Of a DNA stretch of 13,288 nt, positions 1 through 6,459 are shown piece after piece. The stretch is from Bacteroidota bacterium (GTDB lineage Bacteria > Bacteroidota > Bacteroidia > Bacteroidales > UBA4417). The notes beneath the pieces are model-generated. The model did no database searches. It was given only the letters and a program-made list of their open reading frames with translations, and was not told the DNA's origin. The translations under genes were made by a program, and so were the position numbers. Positions within the stretch are counted from its first letter, which is position 1. Each line of letters starts with the position of its first letter. The stretch lies in the NCBI GenBank assembly GCA_020048595.1, contig JAIFMH010000192.1, forward strand, positions 1 through 13,288, read 5' to 3'.

Positions 1-654
1 TGGAGCCTGCGAACGGGTTTTACCCCCATAAAAATCATGGTTGGTGGTGTAAAATGCAGCGCCACCTGTTAGTTCCAGCATAAGGTGTCCATAAGTTTTT
101 GATATTCCCAGTTCCGGTTTAAAAGCAAAACGGTGAGTCCCGATATTTACAAGTTTCTCAGGGTCGTATTGGCCTGTAGGCACATAAACCTGCAAGCTTG
201 CCCCGATCACCAGGTCCTGTTTATACTCTTTAAATCCGGAAATCGGAAGTGAAGGTGCTCCTATAAAATTCACCGACATGCGTAGGCGCGCATCGGCCAA
301 CCCGGAAACATCGCGTGAAACAGGCTGCCCCTGGAATTCGGCAGTACCCGAAAGCCAGGCGTAGGGTACTATCATATCAAACTTGCCCGACAACCCGCCA
401 ACATTAAGGGAACGTGCATAAGCAAGCAATGATCCGTTGATTTTGATATTCGCATTATCGAGCGGAACAGCCGGATCAAATAAAACCCCACCCGACATGT
501 GTGTATAGCCTGCTACCAAAAAATTTACTCCTTTTGGAATATTTGTGTAGGCGCGAGGTTCGAGGTCCTGGGCGCAAACGGGCGAAATCCGGAGTAATAA
601 AACTATTATTCCTATTAGCTGTAGAAGTTTTGGTTTAAATCCGATTGAGTTCAT
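1..654 (-). CDS. Partial outer-membrane 'transporter' of the MetA-pathway (Phenol_MetA_deg-like) family
   Basis: This frame is open from an ATG at 654-652 to the left edge: 218 codons with no stop, so the C-terminus is missing. Residues 1-28 form a signal peptide (basic start, hydrophobic LLQLIGIIVLLL, then PVCA-QD). The mature part starts LEPRAYTNIPKGVNFLVAGY. It continues with alternating polar/hydrophobic strands, GGVLFDPAVPLDNANIKING and LVIGASLQVYVPTGQYDPEK, then KLVNIGTHRFAFKPELGISK. This pattern matches, from memory, the Phenol_MetA_deg/'transporter' family of outer-membrane barrels. Members occur in aromatic-degradation clusters but are mostly of unknown substrate, and none of the neighbours here is an aromatic-degradation gene. 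The protein would sit in the outer membrane. A repeat element lies just upstream, between it and the potassium channel gene. The family call is fairly firm; the function is not. Confidence 0.75.
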   Translation of the reverse strand, partial: MNSIGFKPKLLQLIGIIVLLLRISPVCAQDLEPRAYTNIPKGVNFLVAGYTHMSGGVLFDPAVPLDNANIKINGSLLAYARSLNVGGLSGKFDMIVPYAWLSGTAEFQGQPVSRDVSGLADARLRMSVNFIGAPSLPISGFKEYKQDLVIGASLQVYVPTGQYDPEKLVNIGTHRFAFKPELGISKTYGHLMLELTGGAAFYTTNHDFYGGKTRSQAP

Positions 655-690
655 TTGCAATTCGATTTTTTAAAAACATGATTCCTTTAA

Positions 691-898
691 AAAGACCCAG
701 AATCCAAATACCAAATTCCAAGGCCCAAGGGGCTAAGTGTGAAGTTATTCTTCGAAAAGCTATTTAAATCAAGGTCATGGAATTTGATTCCTGTAATTTG
801 AGTAAACGAGAGACCCCAAACCCCGGAGGGGCTTAACGAAGACAAGCTTTAAAGTCCATTTTGGAATTTGGGACTTGGAATTTGAGACTTGGGTCTTT
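691..898. repeat. Inverted-repeat element with AAAGACCC arms (copy 1, about 208 bp)
   Basis: The left arm starts AAAGACCCAGAATCCAAATA at 691 and ends near 730. The right arm, read on the minus strand from 898, starts AAAGACCCAAGTCTCAAATT and ends near 848. Both arms contain ATTCCAAG/ATTCCAAA units. The right arm begins 15 nt after the stop of the potassium channel gene, in sense orientation. The interior (731-847) holds a further GGAATTTGATTCC-like fragment and a G/C-rich hairpin, with no open reading frame of note. The same arms recur near 4684, 5540 and 7549-7653. Confidence 0.8.
813..835. repeat. Short G/C-rich palindromic repeat (CCCCGGAGGGG type)
   Basis: A run of CCCCAAACCCCGGAGGGG is followed by CTTAA. 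The core CCCC-GGA-GGGG (821-831) can fold into a tight hairpin. Sequences reading AAGCCCCTCCGGGGTTTGG are familiar as intergenic repeats in Bacteroidota genomes. That recognition is from memory and not checked. It lies inside the larger inverted-repeat element. Confidence 0.5.
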
Positions 899-912
899 AA
901 CCCGGCAAGTAT

Positions 913-1629
913 TTAGTCCTTCGTCACATTATTTTTATCTGCTTTTTTCTGATCCCCCTGCATTAACATTTTACCTATCAGGAAAGCAATAATGATAGCT
1001 ACATAAAGCTGACCGGAGATGGACAAAAGGTAAGCCAGCGTTTGTGTTTCGGGGATGCGTGGGGTAATATCACCATAGCCGACGGTAGACATGGTAATAA
1101 AACTGTAGTAAAGAAAATGTGCGAAAACAGGGTGTTCAATGTAAGCAGGAAAGTTATAGGCATCAGGATACACCTGGTAAAAGGCTAAACACAGGCTCGC
1201 CCCGATGATACCAGCCAGCAGGTATATGTTTATGGAAGTGATCAGCACATTTACATTAACTGTCTTGCTTTTAGAAATGAACCTGATAAGAAAAGTTACT
1301 ATAAAAATAAAGAAGGCTACAATAAAAGCAAGTTTTACAAGATCGGTATAAACGGAATCGTATCCTGCTGGTTTTAACCATATTAATACCATCATTGAAA
1401 TTACCATACCTCTGATAAGGAGCTTTCGTGATTTTCTGACATCTGCCACAACCGAGCTTTGGATAAACAGTACACTCAAAGTTATCACAAAGATAAGTTC
1501 CGACAGCGGGCCATCACCGAAAAATGCCGGTAATATCAAGGTCAGGAGAGTGGAAAGAAGAAGCACGGGAAACCTGTTCTTCTCCAGCCAGGCAAGGGAT
1601 TTATTATAATGCTGTTTTATCATAATCAT
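913..1629 (-). CDS. Potassium channel family protein (ion transport 2 / two-TM pore)
   Basis: The 238-residue protein has hydrophobic segments around residues 19-37, 43-61, 72-86, 97-117 and 132-150. A re-entrant pore helix follows, with the selectivity filter TVGYGD at 182-187 (context YYSFITMSTVGYGDITP). A last helix spans about 200-222. The filter is diagnostic of K+-selective pores (PF07885). The final helix plus filter is the classic pore unit, and the extra N-terminal helices resemble Kch-like channels. No RCK or cyclic-nucleotide domain follows; the C-terminus is a short charged tail. It should conduct K+ across the inner membrane, but gating cannot be inferred. The start is MIMIKQ at 1629; a second ATG lies two codons in. 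It is 130 nt downstream of the next minus-strand gene, so co-transcription is possible but not shown. Confidence 0.88.
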   Translation of the reverse strand: MIMIKQHYNKSLAWLEKNRFPVLLLSTLLTLILPAFFGDGPLSELIFVITLSVLFIQSSVVADVRKSRKLLIRGMVISMMVLIWLKPAGYDSVYTDLVKLAFIVAFFIFIVTFLIRFISKSKTVNVNVLITSINIYLLAGIIGASLCLAFYQVYPDAYNFPAYIEHPVFAHFLYYSFITMSTVGYGDITPRIPETQTLAYLLSISGQLYVAIIIAFLIGKMLMQGDQKKADKNNVTKD

Positions 1630-1759
1630 AAAAATATAGAATTTGATGTATGAGGGATAAGTTCAGTGATAAATAGGTATGTCGGTTGTAATCCGTGTAT
1701 AAACCATATGCAGTAGAAGATTGAAAGACTGAAAAACTGTAAATCGTTGCAAGAAGCAA

Positions 1760-2584
1760 TCAGAAATGATACCCCAACTGCACACTATAACGAAACCAGG
1801 AAGATATTACGACTTTTGAAGTGCTGAAGGTTGCATCTTCATCCGAAAAGAGGTAACCAAGGGCCGGAAAATGTTCCTTTAGCTCCGCCGCAAGTTCCTC
1901 ATCAATCTTATCACCCAGATCGCTGTTCAGGTTTCCGGTTATCCCCAGGTTACCCGAATAACCGGTAATGGAGGGGCCGAACATCAGTAGGTCAATGGAG
2001 AACTTCTTTGCAAAGATAAATTGATACCCTAATTCAAACCCCAGGTTTACCATATTCATCCGGGTATCGAATAAAATATTATCGTCTTCAGTTGCATCCA
2101 TCAAAGCACCCTGAATTTCGGATGAGGTGCCAATATAAGAAAGATATCCCCCAAAATACATACCATCCGGGGCAGGGCAACGGTTCCTGGAAAAAGGATA
2201 AATCCTGTAATCAAAAGCAAGGTTAATTCCTTTCCTGGAATCTTTATTTATAAGAAGGCTGTTAAATAGAGTATCATTTAAAACCTGCGGAACAACCAGG
2301 TAGCCAAGCTGGAGTGAAACGGATTTGTCCTTTCTAATGAGCCGCTCATAACTGAACGTAATATTTCTGAGTTCATCGAACAGCAACATTGGGGTCGGGT
2401 TGAACTTTATCACATTCAGATGGTAGGGCGTAAGCAAATCCGGATTCTCCGTCTTTTTTGGTTGTGTAACACTATCATCCGTTTTCGGGATAGTATCATT
2501 TCTGTCTGCGGCTTTCAATCCCATACATGCCAGGATATTAAAAGCAAAAACTAATATGATGTGGAACAAAAAGTTAGTACGCAT
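1760..2584 (-). CDS. Secreted beta-barrel-like protein of unknown function
   Basis: I do not recognise the family with confidence. Residues 1-25 form a signal peptide (FLFHIILVFAFNILACMGLKA-AD). A polar, Thr/Lys/Asp-rich linker runs to about residue 50, followed by HLNVIKFNPTPMLLFDELRN. The rest has amphipathic strand patterns (ITFSYERLI, KGINLAFDYRIYPF, GMYFGGYLSYIG, VNLGFELGYQFIF). The protein ends ...WFRYSVQLGYHF, with the terminal aromatic residue typical of outer-membrane barrels inserted by BamA. DUF3575-type outer-membrane proteins have a similar plan. An acidic helix-like insert (DKIDEELAAELKEHF, about residues 225-239) precedes the last strands and may be a periplasmic or extracellular loop. 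A TATATTTG -7 element sits 29 nt upstream of the start. It is probably its own transcription unit, possibly reading into the potassium channel gene. Confidence 0.7.
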   Translation of the reverse strand: MRTNFLFHIILVFAFNILACMGLKAADRNDTIPKTDDSVTQPKKTENPDLLTPYHLNVIKFNPTPMLLFDELRNITFSYERLIRKDKSVSLQLGYLVVPQVLNDTLFNSLLINKDSRKGINLAFDYRIYPFSRNRCPAPDGMYFGGYLSYIGTSSEIQGALMDATEDDNILFDTRMNMVNLGFELGYQFIFAKKFSIDLLMFGPSITGYSGNLGITGNLNSDLGDKIDEELAAELKEHFPALGYLFSDEDATFSTSKVVISSWFRYSVQLGYHF

Positions 2585-2612
2585 ACTTAAAGACTAAGAA
2601 GGATTTAATGTG

Positions 2613-2620
2613 CAAATATA
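2613..2620 (-). promoter_or_regulatory. Bacteroidota-type -7 element for the 1760-2584 gene
   Basis: On the minus strand this reads TATATTTG, matching TAnnTTTG. It lies 29 nt before the ATG at 2584, predicting a short leader of about 20 nt. A well-spaced TTG/TTTG -33 element was not convincing. Confidence 0.45.
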
Positions 2621-2952
2621 AAACGCAAAGACACAATTCTGTTCTTCCCGGTTCCAGGAATTAATTCCGGTTCACAACTATCAATAAGCAGGAACCATAT
2701 CCTTTATTTCGAGAAAAAATTCTCCGTTAGATTTTTATTTACCGCGAAGACGCAAAGCAATAAGACTTAGATTATCAACATATTAAGACGCAAAGACCTG
2801 AATTTATTTACTTTTGATAATGAGGTTATTGGGAATTATTAACGGACTATTGAAGAAGCAGAACCTACAATTAATTCCTTTTGAAATTTTAAATTGGAGG
2901 TTGAGAACATTTATACATTTTCGCACTCTACAAATTTGAGTACATACATAAA
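2621..2952. other. Gene-free stretch with CGCAAAG-type short repeats
   Basis: No credible gene was found between the start of the 1760-2584 gene and the stop of the permease gene. The stretch holds three copies of an ACGCAAAG(A/C) unit, at about 2623-2632, 2748-2757 and 2788-2797. The middle one is in the context ACCGCGAAGACGCAAAG. Such units are familiar as scattered non-coding repeats in Bacteroidota. The remainder (2800-2952) is A/T-rich, and no terminator hairpin was recognised. Confidence 0.45.
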
Positions 2953-4017
2953 CTATACTTCCTCTTCCTCCACATCGTTTGAGTTGATCCAGGCTACAAA
3001 TAACTTATATCCCAGTGAAAAGACAATTGCACCGGTAAAGAGGCCGATAAAGCCGGAAAAGATAAATCCGCCGATAACCCCGATAAATATTACCAGCATG
3101 GGAACAGGTGCGCCTTTGCCAAGTAAAATAGGTTTGAGCACGTTGTCGGACAAGCCTGCTACGAGTAATAATACGGTCCAAACTATTGCCGGCACAAGTT
3201 CTTTCTCCGAAAACATGTATGCTATTACGGGTAAAGTAATAAAGAATATAGGTAATTGAAGAACTCCTAAAACAAATACCAGCAATGTCCATATGCCGGC
3301 ATAAGGGATGCCTGCCAGCATGAATAAAAGTCCATTCAGCAAAGCCAGGATAAGAGCTACGCCTATTATACCTTTCACAACGCTACCGACCGTTTTCATA
3401 GTCATATCTGCAAATTCATCACCTCTGTTACCGGCTATTTTTCTGAAAAATTTCCGGACCTCCTGGCCTGCCTCACCAAAAACCAACAAAATAGCGGCAA
3501 TAATAAAGGATATCAGTATCTGAATTACACCACCTACGGCGCCTAAGATTCCTGTCCCTATTTTACTCCCTAATGCGAGAAGCTGGTCCTGATATTTCAT
3601 GATTGTTTGTACCAGGTTAACAGAGGCGTTGTACCACAAATCGTATAGCCTGCTCCCGATAATTGGCCAGTCTTTTACCTTTTCAGTAGGCGACGGTATG
3701 GTGAGTGTGCCATTGTCAAAACTGACTTTAAGTTCTTTTACCTGTGCAATAAGGGAATCAATCATCAGCCATATGGGTAGGAAGACAATGACCATCACGG
3801 CAAGAACGATAATAGCAGATGCCAGCTTAGGTCGGCCACCCAACTTTGCCGACATCATTTTGTGAAGCGGGTGCAACGCAATTGCGAGTATCAGGCTCCA
3901 TAATATTATGCTTACAAAAGGATACATGATCGCCAGGCACCAGCCAACGATCAAGATAAGGATGAACAACCGGATGGTGGTGTCGTAAACGGAATTGTTG
4001 GCAGATTGAGTATTCAT
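2953..4017 (-). CDS. AI-2E family transporter / PerM-type permease
   Basis: The 354-residue length is typical for the PF01594 family. Hydrophobic segments fall at about 15-48 (two helices), 65-88, 157-181, 213-235, 240-268, 275-290 and 305-342. A soluble domain lies at about 90-150 between helices 3 and 4, as usual. The family signature DNVLKPILLGKGAPVP at 291-306, followed by MLVIFIGVIGG, is clear, and PYAGIWTLLVFVLGVLQLPI at 238-257 is the conserved loop-helix region. Family members include TqsA (autoinducer-2 export), PerM and Na+/H+ antiporter-like proteins, so the substrate cannot be assigned. The C-terminal tail is acidic (NDVEEEEV). The gene is divergent from the next gene across a 150-nt gap. 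It is followed by 368 nt before the next gene, so it is likely monocistronic. Confidence 0.88.
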   Translation of the reverse strand: MNTQSANNSVYDTTIRLFILILIVGWCLAIMYPFVSIILWSLILAIALHPLHKMMSAKLGGRPKLASAIIVLAVMVIVFLPIWLMIDSLIAQVKELKVSFDNGTLTIPSPTEKVKDWPIIGSRLYDLWYNASVNLVQTIMKYQDQLLALGSKIGTGILGAVGGVIQILISFIIAAILLVFGEAGQEVRKFFRKIAGNRGDEFADMTMKTVGSVVKGIIGVALILALLNGLLFMLAGIPYAGIWTLLVFVLGVLQLPIFFITLPVIAYMFSEKELVPAIVWTVLLLVAGLSDNVLKPILLGKGAPVPMLVIFIGVIGGFIFSGFIGLFTGAIVFSLGYKLFVAWINSNDVEEEEV

Positions 4018-4141
4018 AATAGCGGGATTTTTTTTACGGATTAGATGTCGTGATACCCAAAAGCATCTTAAAAGTGATATACCTATTCAAATTTCTGAAA
4101 ACTTCCTGATTTTACAAAATAAATAAAAAATAAAAAGTTCG

Positions 4142-4149
4142 TATCTTTG
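4142..4149 (+). promoter_or_regulatory. Bacteroidota-type -7 element for the 4168-4683 gene
   Basis: TATCTTTG matches TAnnTTTG and lies 18 nt before the ATG at 4168. The leader would be only about a dozen nucleotides. The upstream DNA is very A/T-rich (AAATAAATAAAAAATAAAAA), and no good -33 match was seen at the usual spacing. Confidence 0.5.
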
Positions 4150-4167
4150 TTTTAAACTCTAGCAAAC

Positions 4168-4683
4168 ATGAATGCTTTTATTAAAAAAACAGCCCTGTTA
4201 TTTGGATTTTCATTAAGCGTCCTGACTTCGTTTTCGCAATGCGACATCCTTAACCGTGTTTCGCCCGACGGGTCTATGACTTATTATATGGAGCCTGTTA
4301 ACTTTTACTGGACACAAGCTAAGTCGTTAAGCGGCGGTATTGTTACGGATAAAGAGAGCTATTTCCTGGAACTGTTTCCCATACCGTTTCCTGAAAAACC
4401 CGAAGGACAAGATATTAAAGATAACCTTGAGCTGAAACTGTCGGATGGGAAAACCTATACGCTTGAACACTTCGACAGTCGTTATATCCGCAAGGACACG
4501 GTCTTCAAATTAGTGTACCTGATTGGCAAAAAAGATCTGGATTGGTTACTTAATCTTGAGGTTACAGAAGCCAGGATAAACATGAAGGGGGATGAAGGCA
4601 TCAGGACTTATGTATTTAAATTGCACAAAGAAGCGCTGAAGGAGCAGCTGGAGTGCTTTTTGAAGGAAGAGGAAGGGAAATAA
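4168..4683 (+). CDS. Secreted hypothetical protein, 171 aa
   Basis: I do not recognise this protein. Residues 1-24 form a signal peptide (MNAFIKKTALLFGFSLSVLT then SFS-Q), so it is likely periplasmic or surface-exposed. The one cysteine in this region follows SFSQ and is not in a good lipobox. The mature part begins CDILNRVSPDGSMTYYMEPV and is a mixed alpha/beta sequence rich in charged residues. It includes LSGGIVTDKESYFLELF, an LKLSDGKTYTLEHFDSRYIR segment and a C-terminal KEALKEQLECFLKEEEGK helix. No catalytic motif stands out. The start is supported by the -7 element directly upstream and by the signal peptide. The stop is followed within 1-2 nt by a repeat arm, and the gene stands alone on the plus strand. 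Confidence 0.75.
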   Translation: MNAFIKKTALLFGFSLSVLTSFSQCDILNRVSPDGSMTYYMEPVNFYWTQAKSLSGGIVTDKESYFLELFPIPFPEKPEGQDIKDNLELKLSDGKTYTLEHFDSRYIRKDTVFKLVYLIGKKDLDWLLNLEVTEARINMKGDEGIRTYVFKLHKEALKEQLECFLKEEEGK

Positions 4684-4715
4684 TACCCAAGTTTCAAATT
4701 CCAAGTCCCTGGTAC
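4684..4715 (+). repeat. AAGACCC/ATTCCAAG repeat arm directly after a stop codon
   Basis: The arm begins one base after the stop at 4681-4683 with TACCCAAGTTTCAAATTCCA and continues AGTCCC. It matches the minus-strand arm ending at 5540 (TAAGACCCAAGTTTCAAATA) especially closely, because both carry GTTTCAAAT where the other copies differ. The two therefore look like partners of one inverted pair about 857 bp apart. Confidence 0.7.
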
Positions 4716-4793
4716 TGAGTCCCGAAACATGAATCAATGTCGGCTAGTTAAGGATTCATTTTAAAGTTTCCGCAAATTTATTTTCTTGTTCCA

Positions 4794-4927
4794 TTTGTAC
4801 CCCCTCCGTCTCCCCCTTGAAAAAGGGGGAGGATATACTAACAAAGTTTAACTTATCTCAAAACCCTGGAATTTTGTTGCGAACTACTCCCTCCCTATTT
4901 TCTAAAGAGGGCCGGGGAGGGTACAAA
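4794..4927. repeat. 134-bp element with 9-bp terminal inverted repeats and nested hairpins (MITE-like)
   Basis: The ends are TTTGTACCC (4794-4802) and GGGTACAAA (4919-4927), a perfect 9-bp inverted repeat. Each end carries its own hairpin. CTCCCCCTT-GAAA-AAGGGGGAG (4810-4831) has a 9-bp stem and a GAAA tetraloop. CCCTCCC (4889-4895) pairs with GGGAGGG (4915-4921). The two hairpin arms are also inverted, imperfect copies of each other. No open reading frame lies inside and no clear target duplication was seen. Intergenic repeats of this CCCTCC/GGGGAGGG type are familiar from Bacteroidota genomes. It could be a non-autonomous mobile element or a REP-like palindrome. Confidence 0.65.
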
Positions 4928-5005
4928 ATCTAATAATTTTCTTCTTTCTTTTTTGAAAAACACTACTTAAACGGCATTGAGACTTGAATTCTTAATACTT
5001 GATAA

Positions 5006-5489
5006 TCAAAGTTTATTAATGATAGAAGCAAGAATCAATTTTAGTTCTGATGATTCTTTGCATAAATATTCACACTGTTTTACATCTCCGGATTTCAATT
5101 GATTAAATATTCTCAGAAAATAATTCGATTCATGTGTTATTGTATATTTTTTTACGGGTCACATGTAATTACTCACATCTTTCTTATTTCTACGGGTGTT
5201 CGTGAGCTAAAGGTTCGCCATGAATAACATTACCATTTCTGAATGATTCTTTTAGTCATGGCTATTTCACGCATTTCTTTTAGGGATATGCCGATTTTAG
5301 TCTTTGCATCAGGCCTGGTGGGTGAACCTTGTGATTCTTCATAATTTGCTCCACTTGAAGTAGATGACTTGACAAGTTGTCGTTTCATATCCATAGTCTC
5401 AATTGTGTTTTTCACTGTTCGCAAATATAAAATCACGTCGACTGCAAACTTTAATAGTCTTTCACTCAGATCATTTTCATTTTTGGCAT
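5006..5489 (-). pseudogene. Broken four-helix-bundle protein gene (S23/IVP family, PF05635-like)
   Basis: The N-terminal part reads, in the frame after an initial frame break, NENDLSERLLKFAVDVILYL. It continues with the hallmark QLVKSSTSSGANYEESQG and KIGISLKEMRE, down to about 5266. The C-terminal part (5128-5006) reads SNYFLRIFNQLKSGDVKQCE then YLCKESSELKLILASIINKL and stop. Joined at LKEMRE/SNYFLRIF these give about 118 residues, the normal length for this family. A 137-bp insert separates the halves, shifts frame and brings in stops. The only upstream ATG (5489) is out of frame with the body, consistent with one lost base in an A-run. A 68-codon reading frame from GTG at 5436 remains open but ends in insert-derived residues. 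The family includes proteins encoded in 23S rRNA intervening sequences and the DGR accessory protein Avd; no reverse transcriptase is present here. The gene start lies about 5 nt from a repeat arm. Confidence 0.8.
5129..5265. mobile_element. 137-bp insertion inside the four-helix-bundle pseudogene
   Basis: The gene's two halves break at a shared TTCA(T/C)G, at 5129-5134 and again at 5266-5271, as expected of a 4-6 bp target duplication. The inserted DNA contains the inverted repeat GCCATGA (5217-5223)/TCATGGC (5256-5262). It also has a direct repeat of ACGGGT (about 5154-5159 and 5193-5198). It has no coding capacity beyond a few residues and no recognisable insertion-sequence ends. It could be a minimal non-autonomous element or an IS remnant; I cannot assign a family. 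Confidence 0.5.
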
Positions 5490-5493
5490 TTTA

Positions 5494-5540
5494 CCTGGAA
5501 TTCAGGACCTTGGTATTTGGTATTTGAAACTTGGGTCTTA
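5494..5540 (-). repeat. AAGACCC/ATTCCAAG repeat arm between a stop codon and the pseudogene start
   Basis: On the minus strand the arm starts TAAGACCCAAGTTTCAAATA at 5540, continues CCAAATACCAAGG and ends near GAATTCCAGG. It begins 8 nt after the stop of the DUF2490-like gene and ends about 5 nt before the original ATG of the four-helix-bundle gene. It therefore doubles as that gene's leader. It pairs in inverted orientation with the arm at 4684-4715. Confidence 0.75.
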
Positions 5541-5548
5541 TCGGCAGA

Positions 5549-6379
5549 CTATTCCTCTTCAGGATTTTTTGAAACCAGCGAACTAATATTTTTTTTCAGG
5601 TTCGTCAGCGGATTATTAAAAGTCACAGTAAAAGCAATAACATTGTACAATTCATTCACGTTATCCCGGGGTAAAAATTCGTTTACATAGGTTAATTCCA
5701 GTTGTAAATCATCCGTAACAAAGTAGCCCCCTCCAATCTCAAAGCGGTTGCGGTCAAAAAAAGTTATACCAGTAGATTTAGCGTCGGGCTTAAAAAATAA
5801 TTCCTCGGAGGTGACAAAATAAGCTATCCCTTTTCGCAACACCTTTCCATTGATAGGTTTCACATATTTTATCATCTGGCGATACCGGTACTTATCCTCA
5901 TAAACGCCCTCCGAATTCATCATAAACCTTAGCTCTCCCCTCATCCTGGTGTAAAGGGTATAACCGGTTTTATGGATATAATATTGACCTTGAAGACTAA
6001 GCCGCCATTCAGGTGAAAAATACTGCCCGATATCAGGCACATCTTTATTGTAATAATAGGCCAGCGATGAGGAAAGTTTCCAGCGTGGTGAATAATAATA
6101 ATGAACCCAGCCCGAAAGATACCTTTGGATATTGGTGCTCAAAATCCTGGGTTCAGAAGGCGTATTGCTGAATGTGCTGCCAATATAAATTTCTGCTGCA
6201 ACCTTATCGCTGACGGCACGTACAAACTGAAACTCGTTGCCTAATTGGGTATAGCTGTTGGTTTGAGCCTTACTATGTAAAGATAGGCAAACCATTAATA
6301 AAAACAGGATTACAAGAGCTGAATGAAAAGCCCTCGGGATAATGGTTTGATTGGAGATATCGGTTGTTCCTCTTTTCAT
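5549..6379 (-). CDS. DUF2490-like outer-membrane beta-barrel protein
   Basis: The protein has 276 residues. A signal peptide with an extended N-region (hydrophobic ALVILFLLMVCLSL at 21-34, cleavage after HSKA) is followed by TNSYTQLGNEFQFVRAVSDK. Alternating strands then run to the C-terminus: WVHYYYSPRWKLSSSLAYYY, LSLQGQYYIHKTGYTLYTRM and GITFFDRNRFEIGGGYFVTD. The FDRNRFxxGxGYxxxxxLxLELxYxxxF pattern and the RYRQMIKY segment fit my recollection of DUF2490 (PF10677), a family of presumed barrels with no known function. The acidic tail (SKNPEEE) after the last strand is slightly unusual for a barrel C-terminus. A TAGCTTTG -7 element lies 73 nt upstream of the ATG. The gene stands between the pseudogene island and a divergent ZIP transporter gene. 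Confidence 0.7.
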   Translation of the reverse strand: MKRGTTDISNQTIIPRAFHSALVILFLLMVCLSLHSKAQTNSYTQLGNEFQFVRAVSDKVAAEIYIGSTFSNTPSEPRILSTNIQRYLSGWVHYYYSPRWKLSSSLAYYYNKDVPDIGQYFSPEWRLSLQGQYYIHKTGYTLYTRMRGELRFMMNSEGVYEDKYRYRQMIKYVKPINGKVLRKGIAYFVTSEELFFKPDAKSTGITFFDRNRFEIGGGYFVTDDLQLELTYVNEFLPRDNVNELYNVIAFTVTFNNPLTNLKKNISSLVSKNPEEE

Positions 6380-6451
6380 ATCTTCTGTTACTTAGCGGCA
6401 CATTATCGCAGAAAAAACCCTCTGAAGGACCAACATCAGGAATTTTTAAAG

Positions 6452-6459
6452 CAAAGCTA
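6452..6459 (-). promoter_or_regulatory. Bacteroidota-type -7 element for the DUF2490-like gene
   Basis: The minus strand reads TAGCTTTG (TAnnTTTG). Transcription would start near 6445, leaving a leader of about 66 nt before the ATG at 6379. No clear -33 element was found. Confidence 0.45.

Noticed and set aside
2623..2797. Three ACGCAAAG units considered as a CRISPR-like or iteron array
   Set aside because: The units are short, irregularly spaced and degenerate, with no adjacent cas or replication gene.
2894..3259. Plus-strand 121-codon frame overlapping the end of the AI-2E permease gene
   Set aside because: Mostly antisense to the permease gene, low-complexity Ser/Thr composition and no family resemblance; a shadow frame.
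4546..4737. Minus-strand 63-codon frame over the end of the 4168-4683 gene
   Set aside because: Its N-terminus is made from the repeat arm and the rest is antisense to a secreted protein gene.
5422..5429. TATATTTG on the minus strand, considered as a promoter
   Set aside because: It falls within conserved coding sequence (VILYLRT) of the four-helix-bundle gene and is explained by codons.
5006..5489. Four-helix-bundle gene considered as Avd of a diversity-generating retroelement
   Set aside because: No reverse transcriptase, template repeat or variable-protein gene is present in the window.
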